Part shown: in pieces, positions 8,521-15,285 of the stretch
How positions within the stretch are numbered: position 1 is the stretch's first letter
Layout of the letters: every line of letters begins with the position of its first letter
Source of the DNA: UBA6770 sp965660875
Lineage (GTDB): Bacteria > Bacteroidota > Bacteroidia > Flavobacteriales_G > Salibacteraceae
Length of the DNA stretch: 64,000 nucleotides
Assembly: GCA_965660875.1 (NCBI GenBank)
Contig: CBFIBQ010000004.1
Span: forward strand, 62,001-126,000
Direction of reading: 5' to 3'
Program-made: the position numbers and the translations under genes
Notes under the pieces: generated by a model
Database searches by the model: none
Seen by the model: the letters and a program-made list of their open reading frames with translations, nothing else
What the model was told of the DNA's origin: nothing

Positions 8521-8608
8521 TTTTTTGGCAAAACCTAAAATGGGCCTACACTACTATATTGTTTATTGACAGACCGTTTTCCGCGGAGGGGTTTTTTGGC
8601 AAAACCTA
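8521..8608. promoter_or_regulatory. Two copies of a 17-bp direct repeat upstream of the WYL regulator (candidate operator)
   Basis: The 17-mer TTTTTTGGCAAAACCTA occurs at 8521-8537 and again at 8592-8608, 71 bp apart. In the second copy the flanks complete an inverted repeat GGTTTT-N5-AAAACC (8590-8606). The second copy sits just upstream of the best promoter candidate for the WYL gene. Autoregulation by the WYL protein is a reasonable inference. Confidence 0.5.
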
Positions 8609-8629
8609 GGAGCTTTCAATCGCCATTAG

Positions 8630-8659
8630 TTGGCGGAAGAATTTTTCCTGGTTATCTTG
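8630..8659 (+). promoter_or_regulatory. Candidate Bacteroidota promoter for the WYL regulator
   Basis: TTG at 8630-8632 is followed after 20 bp by TATCTTG at 8653-8659, a one-base-short version of the TAnnTTTG core. The predicted start of transcription is about 13 bp before the ATG at 8679, a leader length similar to others in this window. Confidence 0.4.
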
Positions 8660-8678
8660 CAGGTTTAAAATCAAACCT

Positions 8679-9545
8679 ATGGCTTCACACTTTGGAATAT
8701 TACGGTCTTACTTTAAATTGGTAAATCGGGCACAAGTTGGGGATTACCCCAGCAAAAAAAATTTACTCGACTTGTTTGAAGAAAGTCCAATTTCTGCTCG
8801 GACCTTGGAGCGCTATTTATTCGAATTGAACGAGGAGTTTGGCATCAACATCAAATACAATCGATCCAGAAAAGGATACGAACTGGTAGCGGAAGATGAT
8901 ATTGGGGTAGAGCAATTCTTTAAATTCATGGAGTTTAGTGGCAAGGCCAACCTCATGCAAGACATTCTGAATACCGGAAAAGAAGGGCTGAAATATCTGG
9001 ACTTTGAAGAAAAAGGGTTGTTGAAAGGCGTTCACTTTCTATCGCCTTTATTTCATGCCACCCGAAAACAGCAGGTATGTGCGTTGAGCTATTATAAGTT
9101 CGATTCGGAGGAAGTGCACGAGCACGTCTTATATCCCTATTTATTGAAAGAATATCAAGGGCGTTGGTACATAATCGGCTATTGCGAAGACCAAAAAGAT
9201 ACCCGCACCTTTGCGGTGGACCGTATACGCGAATTGGTCGTTCGAAAAGATAAATTCCGTAAAAAACCCCTCTTCAAAAAGCTCGAAAACCTCGACCATT
9301 GCATCGGGCTAAACTGGTCGAATGAAAAGATCGAACGTATTGTCATCCGGTTTACGGAATACCAAGCCAAATACCAACGCGCCTTACCCTGGCATTGGAG
9401 CCAAAAGGAATTGGAAACAGAACCAACCACGCCTAAGGGCTTTGTTGATTTTGAGTTTCGATTGATTATCAATTATGAACTCAAGCAAAAGATCTGGATG
9501 TTGGGGAAAGAGGTGGAGGTGTTGGAGCCGGAGGGGTTGAAGTAA
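8679..9545 (+). CDS. WYL domain transcriptional regulator (288 aa)
   Basis: Residues 1-75 form a winged helix-turn-helix (YPSKKNLLDLFEESPISARTLERYLFELNEEFG). A WYL domain follows at about 130-205, with YYKFDSEEVHEHVLYPYLLKE and RWYIIGYCEDQKDTRTFAVDRI, and a WCX-like C-terminal extension ends the protein. WYL proteins bind nucleic acids or nucleotides and often control defence islands. The gene is divergent from the minus-strand genes to its left and precedes the DUF2779 nuclease gene by 59 bp. Repeats at 8521 and 8592 are plausible operator sites. The start ATG agrees with the promoter at 8630-8659. Confidence 0.9.
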   Translation: MASHFGILRSYFKLVNRAQVGDYPSKKNLLDLFEESPISARTLERYLFELNEEFGINIKYNRSRKGYELVAEDDIGVEQFFKFMEFSGKANLMQDILNTGKEGLKYLDFEEKGLLKGVHFLSPLFHATRKQQVCALSYYKFDSEEVHEHVLYPYLLKEYQGRWYIIGYCEDQKDTRTFAVDRIRELVVRKDKFRKKPLFKKLENLDHCIGLNWSNEKIERIVIRFTEYQAKYQRALPWHWSQKELETEPTTPKGFVDFEFRLIINYELKQKIWMLGKEVEVLEPEGLK

Positions 9546-9604
9546 TTTTTATCCCGCCAACTTGTAGCGAACTGTTGTTTTAACCTTGTAATTTAAAGAG
9601 AATT

Positions 9605-11074
9605 ATGCTATCAAAATCTACATACGTAAGAGGCCACCAATGTTTAAAAAGCCTTTGGCTGCATAAAAAGAAACCGGAGTTAAAAGACGATATTTCAGCG
9701 CAACAAGAAGCCTTGTTTGCTCAAGGAACTTCGGTCGGTGAATTGTCGCAACAACTTTTTCCGGGCGGAAAAGATGCTACTCCTGAAGATTATTACCATT
9801 GGAAACCTTCCTTCGAAAAAACGAAGCAATGGATTGAAGAAGGTCAGGAGGTCATCTATGAGGCGGCATTTAATTATGGAAATGTAATGGCGGCCCTCGA
9901 TATCTTGGTGAAACGCGATGGAGAATGGCATGCCATTGAGGTAAAAAGCTCTACGTCTGTAAAGGACTATCACCGAATAGATGGCAGCCTGCAATATTGG
10001 GTAATGAGTTTAGCTGGCATTAAACCCGATAAGTTCTTTTTGATGCACATCAAAAACCAATATGTGCGGGAAGGTGAGCTAGACATCGAACAGCTTTTTA
10101 CTTTAGAAGATATTACGGCTGATGTGCTGGCCAGACAACACGAGGTTCAACCTTATTTAACCGATTGTTTTGATGTACTTAAACAAAAAGCAGAACCGCA
10201 AGTGCCTATAGGCGATCAATGTTCCGATCCATTTCCTTGTGATTTTATTAGTCACTGCTGGAAACATGTGCCCGACTATTCCGTGTTTAATATTACTCGA
10301 ATAGGAGGAAAGAGCTGGGATTTATACCACAAAGGTATTTACGAGATAAATAAAGTACCTGATGATTATCCTTTGAGCGAAAAACAACGCCATCAGGTTG
10401 AAGGGGTTAAAACGGGTAAAGAAGTATTTCTAAAAGATGAAATCGAGACTTTTCTGAATGAATGGGAATTCCCGCTTTATTTTTTTGACTTTGAAACCAT
10501 AGGTCCTGCCGTTCCGCTATACGATGACACTCGACCTTATTCCCAATATCCTTTTCAATACTCACTTCACGTATTGCAAGCGTCTGGGGAGGTAGAACAC
10601 TTCGAGTACTTGGGTGATGGAAAAACAGACCCTCGACCTGGTTTGATCAATCAAATGCTACGTGACCTCGGGACCAAAGGAAGTATTGTAACCTACAATA
10701 TGGGGTTTGAAAAAGGAAAAATAACGGCTATGGCTGAAAACTTTCCTGAATATAAGGACTCACTGTTGGACATTAATGAGCGAGTCGTTGACCTCATTAT
10801 TCCGTTTCGCAAACATTGGTTGTACACTCCGAAAATGAAGGGTTCGGCTTCCATAAAGTACGTTTTACCTGCCTTGGTACCTAATCTGTCATACAACGAT
10901 TTGGAAATCAAAGAAGGCGGAACAGCCAGCGCAACTTTCCAGGCAATGTGCGAAGGAACTTTTACCGGAGATATTGAAGAAACACGCAGGCAACTACTGG
11001 ACTACTGTAAGTTGGATACTTGGGCGATGGTTGAGATTTATTGGTATGTGAAAAACAGACTCAAAGCCAACTAA
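9605..11074 (+). CDS. Cas4-like Fe-S nuclease fused to a DUF2779 exonuclease-like domain (489 aa)
   Basis: The N-terminal 220 residues look like a Cas4/Dna2-type PD-(D/E)XK nuclease: one Cys at residue 13 (HQCLKSLWL), the metal-binding Asp in ALDILVKRDG near 99, E-V-K at 112-114, and three more Cys at 206, 212 and 218 that would complete a 4Fe-4S site. The C-terminal half is DUF2779, with FFDFETIGPAVPLYDD near residue 296, where DFE resembles the first acidic pair of a DEDD exonuclease, and a late LDYCKLDTWAM segment. The protein probably processes DNA or RNA in the cytoplasm. It follows the WYL regulator on the same strand. Substrate is unknown. Confidence 0.85.
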   Translation: MLSKSTYVRGHQCLKSLWLHKKKPELKDDISAQQEALFAQGTSVGELSQQLFPGGKDATPEDYYHWKPSFEKTKQWIEEGQEVIYEAAFNYGNVMAALDILVKRDGEWHAIEVKSSTSVKDYHRIDGSLQYWVMSLAGIKPDKFFLMHIKNQYVREGELDIEQLFTLEDITADVLARQHEVQPYLTDCFDVLKQKAEPQVPIGDQCSDPFPCDFISHCWKHVPDYSVFNITRIGGKSWDLYHKGIYEINKVPDDYPLSEKQRHQVEGVKTGKEVFLKDEIETFLNEWEFPLYFFDFETIGPAVPLYDDTRPYSQYPFQYSLHVLQASGEVEHFEYLGDGKTDPRPGLINQMLRDLGTKGSIVTYNMGFEKGKITAMAENFPEYKDSLLDINERVVDLIIPFRKHWLYTPKMKGSASIKYVLPALVPNLSYNDLEIKEGGTASATFQAMCEGTFTGDIEETRRQLLDYCKLDTWAMVEIYWYVKNRLKAN

Positions 11075-11090
11075 ATCAATACCATAGTGG

Positions 11091-11145
11091 GATAATATAT
11101 TATCTATATGTGTTAATTTTTTATATATTTGGATAATATATTATC
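11091..11145. promoter_or_regulatory. Twin palindromic operators of the hipBA module
   Basis: The perfect 14-bp palindrome GATAATATATTATC is present at 11091-11104 and 11132-11145, 41 bp apart centre to centre, about four helical turns. A longer 20-bp match including CTATATG extends each copy. The second site ends three bases before the hipB ATG. HipB dimers bind palindromes of this kind in other bacteria, so these are confident candidate operators. Confidence 0.8.
11124..11131 (+). promoter_or_regulatory. TAnnTTTG promoter core of hipBA
   Basis: TATATTTG lies between the two palindromes, so repressor bound at both would flank and cover the promoter. A clear upstream TTG at the usual distance is not seen. 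Confidence 0.55.
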
Positions 11146-11148
11146 TAT

Positions 11149-11424
11149 ATGCCTAGTTATTCTCTTTCTAAACAACCGCGTGAAGTGATGTTGGAATTAG
11201 CTTCCAAAATACGGACGATTCGCAAAGCCAAAAAATGGAGTCAGGCAGCACTCGCAGATCGGTCTGGAGTATCCCTCGGTAGTTTAAAACGCTTTGAAAC
11301 ACAAGGCGAAATATCGCTAATATCGCTCCTAAAACTAGCGCATACTTTGGGTCGATTAGAGGAATTTAATGACCTGTTTCAACCAACCGCGCAAGGTGAT
11401 TTAAACCAGTTATTCTCTTCTTGA
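11149..11424 (+). CDS. hipB: HipB-like XRE-family antitoxin and repressor (91 aa)
   Basis: A Cro/C1-type helix-turn-helix occupies residues 15-70 (IRTIRKAKKWSQAALADRSGVSLGSLKRFE). It is the antitoxin and repressor of a HipBA toxin-antitoxin pair: it binds operator palindromes and neutralises HipA. The stop is two bases before the hipA start, the standard overlapping layout. The ATG at 11149 has no ribosome-binding site and lies directly after an operator; an internal Met at residue 14 is an alternative start but would shorten the N-terminal arm. Autorepression is supported by the two perfect palindromes upstream. Confidence 0.92.
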   Translation: MPSYSLSKQPREVMLELASKIRTIRKAKKWSQAALADRSGVSLGSLKRFETQGEISLISLLKLAHTLGRLEEFNDLFQPTAQGDLNQLFSS

Positions 11425-11425
11425 T

Positions 11426-12652
11426 ATGCGAACAGAACGGATAAACGTATTCTTAAATTTTGGTACCGAACATCCCGCGATAGAAATCGGAGAATTGGTG
11501 GTTAGTGATCGCTTGATTCATTTTAAGTGTTCGGATGCCTATTTGCAAAGTCCTTATGAATTATCGCCTTTTAAAATGCCAAAATCGACCGAGATTTATA
11601 CCGGTGATCCTCGACTTTTTGAAGGGTTGCCCGGATTGTTCTACGATGCCTTACCCGATACTTGGGGTAGATTAATCACAGACCGAGCCATAAGTGCAAA
11701 AGGTACAAATACATCAAGCATAACTGCCTTAGATCGTTTGGCATTGGTGGGTAAAAACGGTCCAGGAGCTTTGCAATTTCTTCCAGAGCACAGCAGCGAA
11801 AAGCCTAAACTCAATATTGATCTTGACGTATTTGCCCATGAAAGCAATGAAATCATATCGGGGTCGGATTCGGAGGTTATTGAAGCACTTTTTCATTTAG
11901 GTGGTTCGTCAGGCGGAGCACGACCAAAAATTGAACTATTGGTTAACCCGGCAATTAAAGAACTGAAGTCTCATGGTGTTGCAGAAGGTTTTGAAAATTG
12001 GATCATTAAATTTCCTTCTCGATTTGATGAGCCGGACATTGCGCACATCGAATACGCCTATTACTTAATGGCTAAAGCAGCGGGTGTATCCATTTCAACT
12101 AGTGAGCTATTTACAGGTAAATCTGGGAAAAAGTATTTTGGAACCAAACGTTTCGATAGGCAACAAGGCAAACACCTTCATGTGCATTCTGTAGCGGGAT
12201 TGCTCCATGACGATTACCGTTATTCACAGCTAGACTATGGCCATATATTAGATGCGGGTTTTAATTTGACACACAGAGTAAAAACGCATGAAGAAATTCT
12301 ACGCCTGGCTGCATTTAATCTATATACGCACAACCGAGACGACCACAGCAAGAATTTTTCATTTTTAATGGACGAAACAGGCGAATGGAGTTTTGCCCCT
12401 GCCTATGACCTTACCTTTTCGAGTTCATCGCACGGGCATCACAGCACAACTTATGCTGGAGAGGGGCTAAATCCAAATGCCAAGCACCTGTTGGAACTCG
12501 TAAAAACCTTTGATATCCGAAACGCTAAAGAGATTATTGAAGAAGTGAAAACTGCAGCTTGTAATTGGACCCATTTTGCAGAGGAAGCAGAAGTGACCAA
12601 CGCCTCCAGAAAAAAAATAACCAAAGTGCTGGACGGGTTGATAGTAGGATAA
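11426..12652 (+). CDS. hipA: HipA-type serine/threonine kinase toxin (408 aa)
   Basis: Full-length HipA. The N-terminal subdomain (1-120) includes LPGLFYDALPDTWGR; a glycine-rich loop GGSSGGARPK lies at 159-168; the catalytic segment HNRDDHSKNFSF at 302-313 holds the N-x-D-x-H-x-K-N pattern; and APAYDLTFS near 325-332 supplies the metal-binding Asp. HipA phosphorylates glutamyl-tRNA synthetase in E. coli and induces dormancy; the target here is unknown. No active-site residue appears missing, so the toxin is probably functional. It forms an operon with hipB and is likely repressed through the palindromes at 11091 and 11132. Confidence 0.94.
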   Translation: MRTERINVFLNFGTEHPAIEIGELVVSDRLIHFKCSDAYLQSPYELSPFKMPKSTEIYTGDPRLFEGLPGLFYDALPDTWGRLITDRAISAKGTNTSSITALDRLALVGKNGPGALQFLPEHSSEKPKLNIDLDVFAHESNEIISGSDSEVIEALFHLGGSSGGARPKIELLVNPAIKELKSHGVAEGFENWIIKFPSRFDEPDIAHIEYAYYLMAKAAGVSISTSELFTGKSGKKYFGTKRFDRQQGKHLHVHSVAGLLHDDYRYSQLDYGHILDAGFNLTHRVKTHEEILRLAAFNLYTHNRDDHSKNFSFLMDETGEWSFAPAYDLTFSSSSHGHHSTTYAGEGLNPNAKHLLELVKTFDIRNAKEIIEEVKTAACNWTHFAEEAEVTNASRKKITKVLDGLIVG

Positions 12653-12681
12653 CATTTTTATTTCAACCTTCCCGCCAATCC

Positions 12682-13137
12682 ATGGCGGAGCATAACTTTT
12701 CTTTTGTTTCTGTGAATACAACATCGATATCAGAAACAGCAGACGCTTTGGAGCAATTAAATAATTTACACGGTCAACTCAAGAGGTCACCAAATACGGA
12801 CTTGGAACTGTTGGAGGAGATTAAAATAGTACTCGAATCCTTCAAATACATACACCCACCTCAGCCTATTGAAATTGCCTTTGGGCTGGTGGTAAAAGAT
12901 GATGCTTACGTCGAAAGTTTTCGCAAGTATTGGAACTTGCTACTCCAGAAGTTTCATGCTACCCAGCAAGGTAAATTTGAAGAGGCCGCAAAATTCAGGG
13001 ATAGTGCAAGAAGAGAAATCGAAACTGCCATGAGCCAATTGTTACAAAAGCTATTTACCCACCAAGGACCTTTTTACCAATATCAAGGTCGTGTGTTTTA
13101 TCATAAGTTGGATTCGAGGGTTGAAGGGTTGTTATAG
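12682..13137 (+). CDS. UVR (UvrB/UvrC) motif protein (151 aa)
   Basis: I chose the ATG at 12682 because the same frame upstream lies inside hipA. The protein is largely helical: a coiled segment with ALEQLNNLHGQLKRS near residue 20, and a UVR-type motif QGKFEEAAKFRDSARREIE around residues 94-112, which in UvrB and UvrC mediates helix-pair contacts. The rest is unassigned. It follows hipA by 29 bp and may be co-transcribed. Similar small UVR-motif proteins occur beside stress and proteolysis factors. Direct repair function is not implied. Confidence 0.72.
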   Translation: MAEHNFSFVSVNTTSISETADALEQLNNLHGQLKRSPNTDLELLEEIKIVLESFKYIHPPQPIEIAFGLVVKDDAYVESFRKYWNLLLQKFHATQQGKFEEAAKFRDSARREIETAMSQLLQKLFTHQGPFYQYQGRVFYHKLDSRVEGLL

Positions 13138-13167
13138 ATTAAAGAAAATTTGAAGGTTTCGATATTC

Positions 13168-14013
13168 TTAAGACTTCATTTTATGGTTTAAAATTAATTC
13201 CTCGGCCCATTTATATACATCTGAACTATCGATAACAAAGTCTTGCCCTATTCCAGTTGATTGAACGAATATTCTTTTTCGGCCTTTTTCATCATTATAA
13301 AACATACGCTTTTCTTCGTATTTGGGCATGCGTGAGATTTTTGCATTTTCAAAGCAATCAGGAAGCGACCAAAGACTTTTCGGAAATCCTCTTCTAGTTA
13401 ATACTAAATCATCGTGATAATAAAACGTTCCATAGGAACTTTTATTCTTTGCGGGATAAATCGCATTAAATCTATAGTCTTGTTTTGGTCCGTCAAGTTT
13501 GGCGTTTTCGAAATGTGGATGCCCTTCGAATTCGGGGTGATTCAAGATTTCTCGACCGAGAATTGGTTTGTCCGATTTTAGGAATCCATAAATGATATGT
13601 CTTTCATAGTCCCGCTCGAACCTAATAGTTCCATTAATACTTGTAGTTCTTCTAAAACTTCCAAAGAACAAAAAAATATCATCCCCGCCCACATCATTAT
13701 TAACTAAGTGTTTTTGGGCTGCCGAATTTTGCCCAAATGCACCCTTCCAGTTTGCCTGTCTTTTCTTTAAGATATTTGTTCTGATGTCTGGGTCTAAATG
13801 ACATTTTTGAGGAATTGATTTAGAATAGAGAGCATCAATAAGTGATTGATAGTTGGCTTTATTGTCGTACATCAAACTAGTGTATTTGATCCCTTTGTTT
13901 TTTATCTCTGGGATGGGAAGCGAAATCAGCTCTCCATTTGGCATAATTGGACTGGCGCCACCACCATAGGCGCTATCAAATCCCTTTCTACTTAGAATAA
14001 CCTTTTTACTCAT
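13168..14013 (-). CDS. Nmad3-like protein (nucleotide modification associated domain 3) in the retron cassette (281 aa)
   Basis: The N-terminus KKVILSRKGFDSAYGGG followed by SPIMPNGELISLPIPE closely resembles the Nmad3 family, described from phage and bacterial loci linked to modified nucleotides. Later segments include DDIFLFFGSFRRTT near residue 111, FERDYERHIIYGFLKSD, and FYYHDDLVLTRRGFPKSLW near residue 200. The reaction is not established; the name reflects genomic association with DNA hypermodification. It follows the reverse transcriptase by 79 bp on the same strand and is probably the last gene of the cassette. In a retron context it could be the effector or an effector modifier, which is inference. 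Confidence 0.68.
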   Translation of the reverse strand: MSKKVILSRKGFDSAYGGGASPIMPNGELISLPIPEIKNKGIKYTSLMYDNKANYQSLIDALYSKSIPQKCHLDPDIRTNILKKRQANWKGAFGQNSAAQKHLVNNDVGGDDIFLFFGSFRRTTSINGTIRFERDYERHIIYGFLKSDKPILGREILNHPEFEGHPHFENAKLDGPKQDYRFNAIYPAKNKSSYGTFYYHDDLVLTRRGFPKSLWSLPDCFENAKISRMPKYEEKRMFYNDEKGRKRIFVQSTGIGQDFVIDSSDVYKWAEELILNHKMKS

Positions 14014-14014
14014 C

Positions 14015-14071
14015 TTAATCCGTTATAATTTTACTGATCGGTGCTGAAATAGCATCTTCTTTCAGAATCAT
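14015..14071 (-). CDS. Possible 18-codon ORF between the reverse transcriptase and Nmad3-like genes
   Basis: An ATG at 14071 opens a frame encoding MILKEDAISAPISKIITD and ends with TAA one base before the Nmad3-like ATG. Such placement could couple translation of the downstream gene. It may equally be fortuitous or a remnant of a longer gene. There is no further support. Confidence 0.25.
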   Translation of the reverse strand: MILKEDAISAPISKIITD

Positions 14072-14092
14072 TTTTATTATCTAATACCCATT

Positions 14093-15148
14093 TTAGTCAT
14101 GTTTCATTGTATTCAGTTCGTTAAACTTTATCCTTAACTTTAAGTACACCTCATCTTTCCAACCTCTTACCTGACCTACCCAGTCAATCTTTCCTTTCAA
14201 AGAGTTCTTGAAGGTCTGCTTTGTGGATTGATTAAGGCGGAGCCGCAAGTTTTGGTTTTTACTAAAGTATCTAATTGAAGCCGCATGACAACCCTCACGC
14301 TCCCAATTGTGTAAAATAGCCCGTAGGTTGCGAATGTACTTTCGGTCGATATTAAACTTTTCATTGACCTTAATTCCTGTTACATATTTTGCTTGATTAG
14401 GGCCGAGAAATAAAGTCTTTTCTTGGTTTAATTTTAAATCAAATGCATCCAGTTCACCCTGAATAAAATTGGCCACCGCCTTGTGGTGCATTTTTGTTTC
14501 GGAGCTGATACTTATATCATCTGCATAGCGCGTGTACGTGCATTTAAATTGATCAATTCTTGCCAAAACTCTACGGTCAAATTCATGCATAAATAATTCT
14601 GCAACAACAGATGATGTAGGTGCTCCAGTGGGCAGGTTATTATTTTTTGTGCAAAGTAAAGTGAGTAGATAAGCCACCTCATCATTTACATTCAAGTGGT
14701 TCTTGAATAAAGGAATCAAGTGATTCCCTTTTATACTAGCGTAAAAATCTTTAATGTCTAATTTCAATAAATATGGTTTACCAATATGCGGATTGGCATT
14801 GCTCATAATGGGCGAATAACCTCCTCTTTCGTTTAAAGAAAAGGATGCCAGTTGAAAAAATGTATCCTCTTTTTTATCTTCCATCCACGACCTATAGTCA
14901 ATCAGTAACTGATCAGCGAATATCTTCTGGATGCGCGCAAGTCTTGGGCACGGTACCGAAATCTTTCTCAATCCGCCCCGCTTTTTTGGTATGCTAAAAG
15001 TGGAATAGGTATTTCGAATTAGGGTTCGCTTCAAATTAAATTCGCTGGTATTCAATAAAAAACTAACCCTTGACACATCAAACTTTCGTTTTCCGCCCCA
15101 TATCAACGAGTCATCGGAGTGAAAAAGAAGAGAAGAAGAACCGTACAT
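14093..15148 (-). CDS. Retron-type reverse transcriptase (351 aa)
   Basis: RNA-directed DNA polymerase with the features that separate retron RTs from group II intron and Abi RTs: NANPH at 117-121 (the NAxxH signature), LDIKDFYASI with the first catalytic Asp at 131, LPTGAPTSS at 172-180, the YADD catalytic box at 208-211, and VTG at 256-258 followed by IKVNEKF. The length is normal for retron RTs and no maturase or endonuclease domain is attached. Retron RTs copy an upstream non-coding RNA into branched msDNA and work with an effector in antiphage defence. The 137-nt structured leader before its ATG is the expected msr/msd place; the DnaB-like and Nmad3-like genes are candidate partners. Confidence 0.93.
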   Translation of the reverse strand: MYGSSSLLFHSDDSLIWGGKRKFDVSRVSFLLNTSEFNLKRTLIRNTYSTFSIPKKRGGLRKISVPCPRLARIQKIFADQLLIDYRSWMEDKKEDTFFQLASFSLNERGGYSPIMSNANPHIGKPYLLKLDIKDFYASIKGNHLIPLFKNHLNVNDEVAYLLTLLCTKNNNLPTGAPTSSVVAELFMHEFDRRVLARIDQFKCTYTRYADDISISSETKMHHKAVANFIQGELDAFDLKLNQEKTLFLGPNQAKYVTGIKVNEKFNIDRKYIRNLRAILHNWEREGCHAASIRYFSKNQNLRLRLNQSTKQTFKNSLKGKIDWVGQVRGWKDEVYLKLRIKFNELNTMKHD

Positions 15149-15285
15149 CTAAATTTCGTTTTCATTTTCAGATAAAATGACAAACGCGTAAGCGGAATAC
15201 ATCACATTAATGTATTGACTGCAGTTGCACAGCCTTAAATCCTCGCATGTCTTTGGGTTACTTCTTCTCAACTTTATTCCTTTTT
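15149..15285 (-). ncRNA. Candidate retron msr-msd region (structured 137-nt leader of the reverse transcriptase)
   Basis: This is the gap between the helicase stop and the RT start. On the minus strand it contains a perfect 7-bp hairpin AATACAT/ATGTATT with 7-nt loop (15196-15216), and an extended hairpin at 15157-15186 with a 6-bp CATTTT/AAAATG inner stem and a 5-bp CGTTT/AAACG outer stem, ending 8 bp before the RT ATG. A weaker CTG/CAG hairpin lies further upstream. Retron non-coding RNAs sit directly upstream of the RT, so the location is right. I could not identify convincing a1/a2 repeats or the branching G, so the boundaries are uncertain and the RNA may extend into either gene. Confidence 0.5.

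Noticed and set aside
8422..8608. CRISPR array
   Set aside because: Only two copies of a 17-bp repeat with one spacer-like gap; no cas genes and no further units.
12565..12681. Upstream extension of the UVR-motif gene
   Set aside because: It overlaps the hipA coding end in a different frame; the ATG at 12682 is a better start.
14093..15148. Group II intron or Abi-type reverse transcriptase
   Set aside because: No maturase or HNH domain and no intron-like boundaries; NAxxH and VTG signatures favour a retron RT.
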